From Bacillota bacterium (GTDB lineage: Bacteria; Bacillota; Clostridia; Christensenellales; SZUA-584): a stretch of 64,000 nt of DNA. The position numbers and the translations under genes were made by a program. Location of the stretch: positions 1-64,000 of the forward strand of contig JAEYOE010000007.1 of assembly GCA_023412005.1 (NCBI GenBank), read 5' to 3'. The notes beneath the pieces were generated by a model. That model was not told the DNA's origin. It saw nothing but the letters and a program-made list of their open reading frames with translations, and searched no databases. Below are positions 24,391-32,723 of this stretch, in pieces (the stretch's first letter is position 1; every line of letters starts with the position of its first letter).

Positions 24391-25314
24391 TTATCTGATC
24401 TGCGTCTTGGTGCCGGTCGTCATCGAGATGAAATCTTGTTCGAGCGTTCTTTGCGTCTGGTTAACGGCATAGATATCAATGCCCATATTCACCAGTGTGC
24501 GTATCAGCTCCGGAATCTGATTACGCTTCATGACAACTGTCACTCCGCCGTTTGCCAGCTCACAGTTCGCTTCAAGGCTCTTGAAGTAATCGTAAGTCTT
24601 ATCCTTGTTGTTAGTCACAAAGCTGTAGCTGTAGATTTCCTCGTCGTCTGATTCCTTCACCTGCTCGATGGTTTTTTCACCGATGATCACACCATTGTCA
24701 ATGATGTATATCCGGTCACACATTAGCTCCATTTCCGAGAGCAGATGGCTCGAGATAAACACGCCGACATCAGCTTTTTTTGAGAGGTATTTTAATAAAT
24801 CTCTGAGTTCTTTGATACCGATGGGATCAAGGCCGTTTGTGGGCTCGTCCAGCACAAGAAGGCTTGGGCGGTGCAGCAGCGCTTGGGCGATACCAACACG
24901 CTGTCTCATACCGAGCGAGTAGTTTTTGACCTTGTCGCCAATACGCTCCTTCATTTTAACAAGCTCAACGACCTCGTCGATCTGCTGTGTTTGGTCACCG
25001 TCGTACATTGAGGCAAAGTACTCAAGGTTTTGCCTTCCTGTCAGCCTCTTGTAAAGATCCGGGTTCTCAACGATACCGCCGGTGTTCTTCATTGCATTCT
25101 CAAAATCTGTTTTAACATCGTGCCCTAACACCGATATATGCCCAGACGTGATGGAGAAAAGCCCCATGATCATCTTGATGGTTGTGGTTTTACCGGCGCC
25201 GTTCGGCCCCAAAAAACCAACGATCTCACCTGTGTTCACGGTTAAAGATATGTCGTCCAATATCTTCTTCTTTTTAATCACCTTCGTCAGGCCTTCAATT
25301 TTTAAAAGCTCCAA
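24391..25314 (-). CDS. ABC transporter ATP-binding protein (ABC-2 partner)
   Basis: 307 residues: Walker A GPNGAGKTTT (about 35-44), signature YSLGMRQR (about 135-142), Walker B LLVLDEPTNGLDPIGI (about 153-168) and H-loop SSHLLSEMEL, followed by the about 90-residue C-terminal extension usual in the CcmA/BcrA-type ATPases. First gene of the ABC-PASTA unit. The family exports lantibiotics, polyketides or cell-wall components, and the PASTA gene at the end of the operon points to an envelope role, which is inference. Confidence 0.93.
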   Translation of the reverse strand: MELLKIEGLTKVIKKKKILDDISLTVNTGEIVGFLGPNGAGKTTTIKMIMGLFSITSGHISVLGHDVKTDFENAMKNTGGIVENPDLYKRLTGRQNLEYFASMYDGDQTQQIDEVVELVKMKERIGDKVKNYSLGMRQRVGIAQALLHRPSLLVLDEPTNGLDPIGIKELRDLLKYLSKKADVGVFISSHLLSEMELMCDRIYIIDNGVIIGEKTIEQVKESDDEEIYSYSFVTNNKDKTYDYFKSLEANCELANGGVTVVMKRNQIPELIRTLVNMGIDIYAVNQTQRTLEQDFISMTTGTKTQIR

Positions 25315-25542
25315 TGAAATATCCTTTCCCGCTCGTTCTGCGACAATATTATTTTAATATAAGACGTACGAATAAACAAAAAGTTCCGTATCTTGGTTCA
25401 TTATAATAAAAAAAAGAGTAAATGAATATACCCTAAACAAAAAATAAACAAAATATTACAGTGATTCTTTTGATATCAGACTGTTTATACGCCGAACCGG
25501 TGAATTGAGACGCATCTAAATTCTTTTTCCCGGGCTGGCCGC

Positions 25543-25701
25543 CTAATGGACAACCACACGTTCGATGAAGCTCTCCTTCTCCTTGTCTTTGAGCGTATTG
25601 TATATTGGCATATGTGTAGCATGCCAAAAAATAGCATCTATGTCTCGAATACTTTTAAAGGTCTGTACCCCGTCATCGCAGAAATAACTTGCATTCTTCA
25701 C
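25543..25701 (-). CDS. Possible small protein of 52 residues, GTG start
   Basis: From GTG at 25701 the minus strand reads 52 codons to a TAG at 25543 (MKNASYFCDDGVQTFKSI..., ending SFIERVVVH). AAGGGAG stands seven bases before the GTG, and this site plus the start codon lie within a 23-bp tandem duplication. The composition is plausible for a protein but I recognise no family, and it may be the remnant of something longer. Reported with low confidence. Confidence 0.3.
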   Translation of the reverse strand: MKNASYFCDDGVQTFKSIRDIDAIFWHATHMPIYNTLKDKEKESFIERVVVH

Positions 25702-25743
25702 TTAATGACTCCCTTCATTTTCACTTAATGACTCCCTTCATTT
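25698..25743. repeat. 23-bp perfect tandem duplication
   Basis: The unit TCACTTAATGACTCCCTTCA plus TTT occurs twice in immediate succession (25698-25720 and 25721-25743). On the minus strand it duplicates the ribosome site and GTG start of the small frame at 25543-25701. Confidence 0.95.
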
Positions 25744-25749
25744 TGTATG

Positions 25750-25778
25750 TTGACAACACGGGGTGATTATATTAGAAT
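25750..25778 (+). promoter_or_regulatory. Promoter of tRNA-Arg
   Basis: TTGACA (25750-25755) and TAGAAT (25773-25778) at the ideal 17-base spacing, 21 bp ahead of the mature tRNA 5' end. Confidence 0.8.
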
Positions 25779-25799
25779 GTTTAAGCGCTTAAAAACCAA

Positions 25800-25876
25800 G
25801 TGCCCGTAGCTCAGCCGGATAGAGTGTTTGACTACGAATCAAAAGGTCGTGGGTTCGAATCCCCCCGGGCACGCCA
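25800..25876 (+). tRNA. tRNA-Arg (anticodon ACG)
   Basis: 77 nt including an encoded CCA end. The acceptor stem GTGCCCG pairs perfectly with CGGGCAC, followed by discriminator G. The D-arm is GCTC..GAGT, the anticodon stem TTTGA/TCAAA holds the loop CTACGAA (anticodon ACG, wobble A normally edited to inosine, reading CGU/CGC/CGA), and the T-arm is GTGGG-TTCGAAT-CCCCC. No integrated element is attached to its 3' end. Confidence 0.97.
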
Positions 25877-25881
25877 AAAAG

Positions 25882-25909
25882 AAAAGTACTCCTTGTGAGT
25901 GCTTTTTTT
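25882..25909 (+). terminator. Terminator of tRNA-Arg
   Basis: AAAAGTACTC-cttgt-GAGTGCTTTT followed by TTT: ten-base stem with one G-U, starting 6 bp past the tRNA. Confidence 0.85.
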
Positions 25910-26002
25910 ATGTTGATGCTAAGGATTTCGAAGCGCGTAATCAGAACACAACAGCTGATGCCGTCAGCCACTCATCCAAAATTAAGGTGACAGTCAAAAC
26001 AA

Positions 26003-26038
26003 AAACCTCTGTTATGTCCAGCACATGAACAGAGGTTT
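26003..26038 (-). terminator. Terminator of the cupin gene
   Basis: AAACCTCTGT and ACAGAGGTTT form a perfect ten-base stem; on the minus strand it is followed by TTTGTTTT. It lies 33 bp after the cupin stop. Confidence 0.8.
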
Positions 26039-26070
26039 GCTTATCAAAGGACTTATTCTTAGTTATCTTG

Positions 26071-26418
26071 CTAGTCCATTATAATGACCGCAAGCATTTT
26101 CAGCGGCGCGTCATTCTCATTTGAAACCGAATGAAAATCGCCTTTTCCGCATACATTGCAATCACCCGTTAAAAACGGCCTTAAAATACCGTTGTCGTTG
26201 ATGATGCCTTCACCCTCTATTACATAGTAAATCTCTGTTTCGGCGTCGTGCGCATGGCGGCCGACGCTGCATCCCTTTTCAAGGCTCATTATTGAAAACA
26301 GCCTGCAATTCTTGGGTCTCATTTCGTCCGGTACAATTTGTAAAAAGTCTGTGGTGCCATAGCCGTCTTTCAAACGTACCCGTTGCTTCTTTTCCATATC
26401 TTTTGCTTTTATTATCAT
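26071..26418 (-). CDS. Cupin domain protein
   Basis: 115-residue single-domain cupin. The first motif is SLEKGCSVGRHAHDAETEIYYVIEGEGIINDNG (about 49-81), with His57, His59 and Glu63 as metal ligands; the second is CGKGDFHSVSNENDAPLKMLAVI, whose His (about 98) completes the site. A metal-dependent enzyme or sugar/small-ligand binding role is possible; the family is too broad for a named function. It stands alone with its own terminator. Confidence 0.88.
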   Translation of the reverse strand: MIIKAKDMEKKQRVRLKDGYGTTDFLQIVPDEMRPKNCRLFSIMSLEKGCSVGRHAHDAETEIYYVIEGEGIINDNGILRPFLTGDCNVCGKGDFHSVSNENDAPLKMLAVIIMD

Positions 26419-26734
26419 GCTCTGCTCCTTAAACGATTTGATTTAAAACTGCCGATACAGGTTAATCTTACTTTTTTAACTCTCGTTAAACCATTCATCC
26501 GATTCATTCATCAAAAGAGTATCACAATAATAACGCAGCCGCTATAGAAAGCTAACATAATTGTTCATTTAAAACGAAAATAGAGCATTTGTTCATTGTG
26601 GCATGAAATATGTTAACCGCCCATGCCAAAGATACAATGTATAGCAAATGTTGTTCCAAATACAACAGGAATCAATCGCAAAACAAAAGGCAGCCGAAGC
26701 CGCCCGATATCTGCGCTATACGTGATGCAACTCT
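26419..26734. other. Intergenic region without a recognised gene
   Basis: AT-rich DNA; I see no coding frame or structured element other than the ppnP terminator at 26680-26705. Confidence 0.5.
26680..26705 (-). terminator. Terminator of ppnP
   Basis: Minus strand GGCGGC-ttcg-GCTGCC followed by TTTTGTTTTG: short GC stem with a stable TTCG loop and T-rich tail, 30 bp after the gene. Confidence 0.7.
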
Positions 26735-27052
26735 TTATTCCTTTATATAAGAGCAGCAATAATCGCTCACTTCGTCTGCCGACACTTTAAAGCTGCTGTT
26801 CGCAGGCACCTCAAAGCTCTGCCCGGCCTCGAAAGACTGTATCCCGCTGCTGCCCGGCAACTGCACATTCAGCTTACCGCCCAGCACCTCCATAATCTCC
26901 TTATCCGCTGTGCCGAATTCGTAATCCCCCGGCATGATGATCCCGAGAGTCTTTTTCGTGCCGTCAGAAAACAGCACGGTGCGGCTTGTCACTTTGCCGT
27001 CGTAATACACATTAGCTTTTTTAACAACGGTGACATTCTCAAATCGATCCAA
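26735..27052 (-). CDS. ppnP: Pyrimidine/purine nucleoside phosphorylase
   Basis: Cupin-fold nucleoside phosphorylase of the PpnP (YaiE, DUF1255) family that splits several purine and pyrimidine nucleosides to base and ribose 1-phosphate. 105 residues, about the family length of 94 plus a short start. Family blocks seen: ANVYYDGKVTSRTVLFSDGTKKTLGIIMPGDYEFGTADKEIMEVLGGKLNVQLPG and GQSFEVPANSSFKVSADEVSDYCCSY. The start has an AGGAGG site. Alone on its strand. Confidence 0.93.
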   Translation of the reverse strand: MDRFENVTVVKKANVYYDGKVTSRTVLFSDGTKKTLGIIMPGDYEFGTADKEIMEVLGGKLNVQLPGSSGIQSFEAGQSFEVPANSSFKVSADEVSDYCCSYIKE

Positions 27053-27225
27053 GTTTCATTCCTCCTGATTGTGGTTAAATAATACATAAACGTTCGTTGA
27101 AACCTACTATACCGCATGATCAGATGAGCGTCAATAAACATGACCCGCTGACATAATCGTCTTTTGTTCTATATAAATCTATCTCACTTTTGGCATAAAG
27201 AAGGGAAATTCAGGGAGGTATTAGG

Positions 27226-27792
27226 ATGTCAGCTGAACAGAGGAAAATCACAGCGGAAGAGAGCGCAGAGCTCTTTGCCTCTTTGCGTGCTCGTTTCGAG
27301 AAAAACATGAGCCGCCACAACAGCCTTGAATGGGCAGCCATAGAACAGCGACTGATTGCCAAGCCGGAAAAGCTTTTTTCCTTGCACGAGATGGAGCAAT
27401 CCGGCGGTGAGCCGGACGTGGCAGGCTATGACAAGAATGATGACGTATATATCTTTATGGATTTTTCAGCGGAAACCCCGCCGGGCCGCAGAAGCCTGTG
27501 CTACGATCAAGAAGCTTTGGATTCGCGGAAAGAGCACAAGCCGGTTGGCAGCGCGATTGAAATGGCGGCAAATATGGGCATTGAGATGCTTAACGAAGAA
27601 CAGTATCGCGCATTGCAGACGTTGGGTGCCTTCGATACAAAAACCTCAAGCTGGGTGGTCACACCGCCCGACATCAGGAAGCAAGGCGGTGCGCTGTTTT
27701 GTGACCGACGCTACAATCGCGTGTTTGTGTATCATAACGGGGCGGAGTCTTATTACGGCGTGAGAGGCTTTCGGGGGATGCTGAAGGTATAG
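27226..27792 (+). CDS. DUF4256 family protein
   Basis: Unknown function. 188 residues with the DUF4256 pattern: SAELFASLRARFEKNMSRHNSLEWAAIEQRL, LHEMEQSGGEPDVAGYDKNDDVYIFMDFSAETPPGRRSLCYDQEALDSRKEHKPVGSAIEMAANMGIEMLNEEQYRALQ and SWVVTPPDIRKQGGALFCDRRYNRVFVYHNGAESYYGVRGFRGML. Mixed alpha/beta, soluble, no signal peptide. GGGAGG stands before the ATG. No operon partners. Confidence 0.88.
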   Translation: MSAEQRKITAEESAELFASLRARFEKNMSRHNSLEWAAIEQRLIAKPEKLFSLHEMEQSGGEPDVAGYDKNDDVYIFMDFSAETPPGRRSLCYDQEALDSRKEHKPVGSAIEMAANMGIEMLNEEQYRALQTLGAFDTKTSSWVVTPPDIRKQGGALFCDRRYNRVFVYHNGAESYYGVRGFRGMLKV

Positions 27793-27935
27793 CGGTTTTT
27801 GGCATTCGGCAATTGAGAAAGTCAACGCTCGCCGCACAAACTGGCGAAACTGTCTTCAGTCTGTCGCCAACAAGCGGCTGTTTAGATGCGTTTTAACAAC
27901 TATCGAGTTGACACCTCATCCGGCACTACGCGCCA

Positions 27936-27956
27936 CCTTCTCCTCAAAGGAGAAGG
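27936..27956. repeat. R2 short palindrome, copy 2
   Basis: CCTTCTCCT-ca-AAGGAGAAGG followed by CTTTATC; the right arm matches the repeats at 14208-14234 and 41765-41788. Confidence 0.6.
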
Positions 27957-28040
27957 CTTTATCAGCTTTTGCTGAACCTATCTGATACGTGATTAATGTT
28001 TTGCACACGCGTTCTTTTGATTTCATCTGCCAAAGGTATC

Positions 28041-28067
28041 AAAAAAAGGCGACATAACATCGCCCTT
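28041..28067 (-). terminator. Terminator of the D-Ala-D-Ala carboxypeptidase gene
   Basis: Minus strand AAGGGCGA-tgttatg-TCGCCTT followed by five more T. Confidence 0.8.
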
Positions 28068-28080
28068 CTTCATCAACTCA

Positions 28081-29499
28081 TTACCCTCTGCGCCCCGTCC
28101 GCGTGGAAGAGTCTTTGCGTGCATAGCTGCGCCGTTTGCGCTTCTTGCGCTGATTGTACGCGCGGGTCAGCCCGATAACAAATATGAGCACCGCCACCAG
28201 CGCCACACCGCCCACCACATACCAAATCCACGATCCTATTCCGACACCGGCAGTTTGCGGCTGAATCGGCTCTGTGGCCTCAGGCGTAACCTGCGCGGGC
28301 TCAATTTCCTGGGCAGCCGCATTAACGTTTCTCGATGCTGTCAGCTGCGCCTCGGCCACCGTTTCACCTGCGGCGTTCACATATTTCACCGTGCCTACGT
28401 TGTCCCCCGTCTTTACGGGTGCTTGTAGCGTGTCACCGGCTGTGAGTGTAACCTGCGCGGTCAGCCCGCCGGCTGCTTTGATCGCCTGAGCCTGCGCTTT
28501 ATCCATCGTCACAAACCCGGGGCCTGAATAGGCCGCCGTCAGTGCCAGCTCACCGCCCTCGGCATCATCTGCCGAAGCACCCGCCACAGCGGTGCTCACA
28601 GGCACGCCGTTAATCAGTGTCTGTATATCAACCGTTTCATAGTTATTGAAGCCGTACTCAAAAAGGCTTTTTGCCAGCGGCCAGCGAACTGACCCGTCGG
28701 GCGTCTCATCGCCGAAAATCAGGCAGAGCAGCTTCATGCCGTCTTTCTCCGCCGAACTGACCACACAGCGAAACGCCTTGGGCGTCGCGCCGGTTTTAAT
28801 GCCTGTCGCGTACTCGTAGTAATAGTTGGTATCACCCTCGGGCACATTGCTGATAAGCAGCTTGTTGGTGTTGTTTTTGCCTTCCTCTGTCAAATTTTTC
28901 ATTGACGGGAAGTCATACGATGCCGACCCCACAATCTGCATAAACTGCTCGTTTTTCATCGCATAAAGCGACAACGTTGCCATATCGCGCGCGGTCACAT
29001 AATGGCCGTCGGTATCCACGCCATGCGGTGTGATAAAATGAGACGCTGCCATGCCAAGTTCTTGTGCTTTTTCGTTCATCATTTCCGCAAAGCCTTCCAA
29101 AGAGCCCCCGATATGAACCGCAATAGCCGCCGCCGCATCGTTGCCGGAAATCAGCATCATGCCATAAATGAGTTCTCTCAAGGTGAGCTTCTGTCCATTT
29201 TTCAGGCCCATCAGCGAATAGCCCGAGCCGGTCCAGTCGCCATCCTTGCCAACCGTCACCACATCGTCGAGACTCCCTTTTTCCAGCGCCACAATACATG
29301 TTAGTATTTTCGTGGTGCTGGCCGGGTAAATCTGCTCGTCCGCATTCTTTTCATAGAGCACCTGCCCTGTCGTTGCGTCCAGCAGCATCACGGCATGCGG
29401 CTTCACCTCTTCCGAATACGGGTCTGCCGCCAAGGCACTGCCTGCCCCCATCGACAATACGAGACATATCACCAAACAGATTACTGTTGCCTTTTTCAA
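28081..29499 (-). CDS. D-alanyl-D-alanine carboxypeptidase (DacF/PBP5 family)
   Basis: Trims the terminal D-Ala of peptidoglycan pentapeptides outside the membrane. 472 residues: signal peptide (1-25, cleaved near LAA-DP), peptidase S11 domain with S61-T-T-K64, S118-G-N120 and K235-T-G237, then a PBP5 C-terminal beta domain (about 270-390), a Pro/Glu-rich spacer and, unlike PBP5 with its amphipathic helix, a real C-terminal transmembrane helix (about 428-450) and a very basic tail (RKKRKRRSYARK). DacF is usually next to spoIIA; here it is not, so a vegetative role is equally likely. Confidence 0.93.
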   Translation of the reverse strand: MKKATVICLVICLVLSMGAGSALAADPYSEEVKPHAVMLLDATTGQVLYEKNADEQIYPASTTKILTCIVALEKGSLDDVVTVGKDGDWTGSGYSLMGLKNGQKLTLRELIYGMMLISGNDAAAAIAVHIGGSLEGFAEMMNEKAQELGMAASHFITPHGVDTDGHYVTARDMATLSLYAMKNEQFMQIVGSASYDFPSMKNLTEEGKNNTNKLLISNVPEGDTNYYYEYATGIKTGATPKAFRCVVSSAEKDGMKLLCLIFGDETPDGSVRWPLAKSLFEYGFNNYETVDIQTLINGVPVSTAVAGASADDAEGGELALTAAYSGPGFVTMDKAQAQAIKAAGGLTAQVTLTAGDTLQAPVKTGDNVGTVKYVNAAGETVAEAQLTASRNVNAAAQEIEPAQVTPEATEPIQPQTAGVGIGSWIWYVVGGVALVAVLIFVIGLTRAYNQRKKRKRRSYARKDSSTRTGRRG

Positions 29500-29958
29500 T
29501 TCGCATTACTCCTTTTATGATCGCTGCACCGTTTTCAGCCGATTTCAGTCTGTCGAAAAAATCACTTATATCATTTCGATGAGCGTTAGCGATTGACTGA
29601 GAAGTCGACAAGCTCTAAATCATCTGCGCCGATGCACGCAACGCAGCGGTCATTCTTACCACTATCGTAGCGAATGAGTGTAACGATGTGACTTCGCAGT
29701 GGACTGGATGACAGAATGAGTCGCTTCCATAACAATGACTATACTGCGTTTAACGACAGACTGTTACCGTTTTTACCGGTGTTTTTCCTGATAGTATAAC
29801 AGATTATGTCCCTTTTGTGAAGAAAAACGGCAAAGTCTTCATTCTGCGGCTGCTGCATAAGCCGTTGCCGAAATATTCGAGGTTTTCAAAACACATGTCA
29901 CCATGTATAATGAATACAGTAAATTTTAAGTACATCTTAGCTATGCATCGGAGGAAAA
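29500..29958. other. Intergenic region between divergent genes with R1 repeat
   Basis: No gene seen. It holds an inverted R1 copy (29648-29739) and, near the plus-strand HAD gene, a TATAAT-type -10 at about 29907 with a poor -35. Confidence 0.5.
29648..29739. repeat. R1 dispersed repeat copy C (inverted)
   Basis: GGTCATTCTTACCACT...CAGTGGACTGGATGACAG...CATAACAATGAC; reverse complement of the copy at 4523-4612 along its whole length, including the outer CATTGTTATGGAAG part. Confidence 0.85.
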
Positions 29959-30759
29959 ATGGCATATAAATTAATCGCAATCGACCTTGACGACACACTG
30001 CTGAACAGCTCGCTTGAGATAACACCGCGCGTTAAAAACGCCGTTATCAAAGCCGCGGAATCGGGTATATATATCGTGCTATGTACGGGCAGAATATTAA
30101 AAGGCTCACGCCGTTTTCACGAGGCCCTCGGGCTTAAATCCGCAATGATTACCACAGGCGGCGCGGAAATATACGATGAAGACGGATCCTGCATGTTCAG
30201 GCGCACCGTAGACCCTGCCATTGTAAAAGAGCTGCTGGCTTTTGCGATGGAACAAGGCGTGCATTTTCAAGTCTATATCGACGGCGACCTCGTCTATCGC
30301 GAAGAAAACAAATACATTGGCGGCTATAAAAAGGCCAATGCCATTACGGGCGTGGTCATGCCGAATTTGCTCGAACTGGATGAGATACATACACCCAAGC
30401 TACTACTGATTTCCGATCCGGAACGCATGGATGATCTGCAGGAGACGGCAAAAAAAAGGTTTCCGATGCTCAACATCACCCGCTCCAAGCCGATCTACCT
30501 CGAATTCTCCAGCCCCGGCATCAGCAAGGGCGATGCGCTTATGTTTGTGGCGGAGTATTACGATGTAAAAAGAGAGGAAATTATCGCAATCGGCGATGCC
30601 GAGATTGATGTTCCAATGATAAAGGCTGCCGGGCTCGGCGTTGCGATGGCGAACGCCACCCCCATCACCAAACAAGCCGCCGACTACATCTGCCCTTCAA
30701 ACGATGAAGACGGTGTGGCCCATGTGATAGAAAAATTTGTTCCGGAGGCATTTGAATGA
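29959..30759 (+). CDS. Cof-type HAD hydrolase
   Basis: Sugar-phosphate phosphatase-like protein of the YidA/Cof group (HAD subfamily IIB), 266 residues. Motif I is DLDDTLLNSS (about 8-17), motif II LCTGR near 38-42, the cap domain lies in about 85-190, motif III lysine follows in SPGISKGDAL, and motif IV is IGDAEIDVPMIKAAGLGVAMANA. Start with GGAGG. The last 4 bases overlap hprK (ATGA), so the two are co-translated; the link with HPr kinase suggests a part in sugar-phosphate balance, by inference. Confidence 0.92.
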   Translation: MAYKLIAIDLDDTLLNSSLEITPRVKNAVIKAAESGIYIVLCTGRILKGSRRFHEALGLKSAMITTGGAEIYDEDGSCMFRRTVDPAIVKELLAFAMEQGVHFQVYIDGDLVYREENKYIGGYKKANAITGVVMPNLLELDEIHTPKLLLISDPERMDDLQETAKKRFPMLNITRSKPIYLEFSSPGISKGDALMFVAEYYDVKREEIIAIGDAEIDVPMIKAAGLGVAMANATPITKQAADYICPSNDEDGVAHVIEKFVPEAFE

Positions 30760-31703
30760 AAACCAAGCTCAATATTGATGATCTCGCCCGCGATTTGAAT
30801 CTGAACATCATCTTCAGAGGCGATGTCGACACCATTGATATCAACACCTCGGACTTAAACAGGCCGGGCCTGCAGATGGCCGGGTTCTTTGAATATTTCG
30901 CTGTGAACCGTATACAGCTTTTCGGTATGGTTGAGATGACATATCTGCAAAATCTGGACCCCGAACTGAAACGTGACCGGCTCGACAAATATTTCGCCAG
31001 CCAGATGCCATGCGTGCTGATTGGGCGCAATTTAACGCCCCCGCCCGAAATGATTGAAGCAGCGAAAAAATACAACACACCGATTCTCATGTCTGGCCTC
31101 ACCACCACCAAGCTCAGCCACAAGACGACGGTTTACCTCGACAAGGTGCTGGCACCGAGCATATCGCGTCACGCAGGCCTGATGGACATTTACGGCGTGG
31201 GTATACTGCTTATGGGCGATTCGGGCGTGGGCAAAAGCGAAACGGCGCTCGAGCTTGTTAAACGCGGACACAGGCTTGTTGCGGACGACGTGGTGGAAAT
31301 CGTCAAGTTATCCGACAATCAGCTTATCGGTCAGTCTCCCGAGGTCATTCGCCATATGATGGAGATAAGAGGCCTTGGTATCATCGATGTGCGTACGCTT
31401 TACGGTATTGGTGCGGTGCTCGTAGAAAAATCCATCGAACTGGCCGTGAACTTAGAGCCGGGTGACCCGATGAACATCGACCGCCTCGGGCTCACTTCCG
31501 AATACATCACATTACTCGGCGTTAAAATACCGATCATCACGATACCTGTGCGGCCCGGCCGCAACCTCGCCATCATCATCGAGGTGGCTGCCATGAACTA
31601 CCGCCTCAAATGCATGGGACAGGTGACCGCAGAACAGCTGGACAGCAAGCTCTTAAGCATCATCGCACCCGACAGCATGAAAGGCTCCTGCCCCACACCG
31701 TAA
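30756..31703 (+). CDS. hprK: HPr kinase/phosphorylase
   Basis: Phosphorylates HPr (and Crh) on Ser46 in answer to glycolytic intermediates and removes the phosphate again: the sensor of carbon catabolite control in Firmicutes. 315 residues, full length: N-terminal domain (1-130), Walker A GDSGVGKSE (154-162), then RGHRLVADDVVEI, the HPrK signature MEIRGLGIIDVRTLYGIGAV and IPVRPGRNLAIIIEVAAMNYRLK. Sits between a HAD phosphatase and a ROK sugar kinase, a carbon-related cluster; lgt, the usual Bacillus neighbour, is absent. Confidence 0.96.
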   Translation: MKTKLNIDDLARDLNLNIIFRGDVDTIDINTSDLNRPGLQMAGFFEYFAVNRIQLFGMVEMTYLQNLDPELKRDRLDKYFASQMPCVLIGRNLTPPPEMIEAAKKYNTPILMSGLTTTKLSHKTTVYLDKVLAPSISRHAGLMDIYGVGILLMGDSGVGKSETALELVKRGHRLVADDVVEIVKLSDNQLIGQSPEVIRHMMEIRGLGIIDVRTLYGIGAVLVEKSIELAVNLEPGDPMNIDRLGLTSEYITLLGVKIPIITIPVRPGRNLAIIIEVAAMNYRLKCMGQVTAEQLDSKLLSIIAPDSMKGSCPTP

Positions 31704-31741
31704 AACAATGATCGGTTTAATACAACTATTAAAAGGAGTCA

Positions 31742-32683
31742 ATGATGTTTCTGGCAGGAATCGATCTCGGAGGCACGGGTATAAAAGCGGGCCTCGTGGA
31801 TGAAAACCTTAACCTCGTGTGTAAAACAAGCCTGCCCACCGGCGTGGAGCGCGGCTATGTGCAGGTGATCAGCGACATGGCCGGTGCAATTATCAGTCTT
31901 GCCGGGAAAAACGGCATACCGGCTGGCCAAATCGCCAGCATCGGCATCGGCATTCCGGGGTTTGCGCGCAAAGGCATTGCCACAGCCGTTAACCTCTATT
32001 GGATTGATGTGCCTCTGGAATCTGAAATGAAAAAGCATTTGGACGTGCCCGTGTTCGCAAATAACGACGCAACGGTGGCCGCCGTGTATGAATATCACCT
32101 CGGCGCACTGAAGGGCAGCGATGTGGGCGTGCTGCTAACGCTCGGTACCGGGCTTGGCAGCGGCATCATTATTAACGGCAAGCCGTTCAGCGGCGCGCAC
32201 GGCATGGGCGGCGAGCTCGGACATATCGAGATCGTGCCGGACGGTATCCCATGTACCTGCGGCAACAAAGGGTGTCTCGAAACGTACACCACCGCAACGG
32301 CACTGATTCGTCAGGGACGGCGCTGCGTGGTGGAGCGCCCCGAGAGCCGTTTGCACCACCTCACCGAAGGCGATTTGAGCAAGGTGACCGCCAAGCTCGT
32401 GCTCGACTGTGCCAAAGAGGGCGATCATATCGCGCTCGCGATTGTGGACGAATACGTCAAGCACCTTGCAATGGGCATCGGCACCATTGAGAATATGCTC
32501 GATCCGGACATCATCGCTCTGGGAGGCGGCGTATCGGGCGCGGGCGATTTTCTGCTGCAGCGCGTGATTAAGGCCAGCGCGCACAAAGGCGTTTTCGCCG
32601 GCCAGAAATACGCGGATTTAAGGCTCGCTGTTTCAGGCAACGATGCCGGAATCATCGGCGCGGCGATGCTCGGCAGGCATTAA
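31742..32683 (+). CDS. ROK family sugar kinase (glucokinase-like)
   Basis: ATP-dependent sugar kinase, probably glucokinase. 313 residues. The phosphate loop is IDLGGTGIKAGLVD (about 7-20), ADP-binding/catalytic ANNDATVAAVYE and LLTLGTGLGSGIIINGK follow, and the zinc-type ROK signature is present: GHIEIVPDGIPCTCGNKGCLETY with His and three Cys (about 161-183). AAGGAG precedes a double ATG, so the start may be either Met. It follows hprK by 38 bp, which would put glucose phosphorylation and catabolite signalling in one transcript. Confidence 0.92.
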   Translation: MMFLAGIDLGGTGIKAGLVDENLNLVCKTSLPTGVERGYVQVISDMAGAIISLAGKNGIPAGQIASIGIGIPGFARKGIATAVNLYWIDVPLESEMKKHLDVPVFANNDATVAAVYEYHLGALKGSDVGVLLTLGTGLGSGIIINGKPFSGAHGMGGELGHIEIVPDGIPCTCGNKGCLETYTTATALIRQGRRCVVERPESRLHHLTEGDLSKVTAKLVLDCAKEGDHIALAIVDEYVKHLAMGIGTIENMLDPDIIALGGGVSGAGDFLLQRVIKASAHKGVFAGQKYADLRLAVSGNDAGIIGAAMLGRH

Positions 32684-32723
32684 TAAGACAGAACTAAAGT
32701 ATAAATAAGCAAGAGGTGTCTAC

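Larger units (their letters stand above)
25315..25799. other. AT-rich intergenic region ahead of tRNA-Arg
   Basis: No conserved gene. It contains the AT-rich upstream part of the ABC operon (25320-25450), a small minus-strand frame (25543-25701) and a 23-bp tandem duplication (25698-25743). The tRNA promoter lies at 25750-25778. Confidence 0.5.
27793..28080. other. Intergenic region with R2 palindrome and dacF terminator
   Basis: No gene seen. It holds a short palindrome at 27936-27956 and, at its right end, the terminator of the carboxypeptidase gene. Confidence 0.5.

Noticed and set aside
25800..25876. tRNA-Arg as an integration site for a mobile element
   Set aside because: No integrase, no repeated tRNA 3' end downstream and ordinary genes on both sides.
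28081..29499. Sporulation-specific DacF assignment
   Set aside because: The spoIIA genes that usually accompany dacF are absent, and no forespore promoter is evident; only the family is called.
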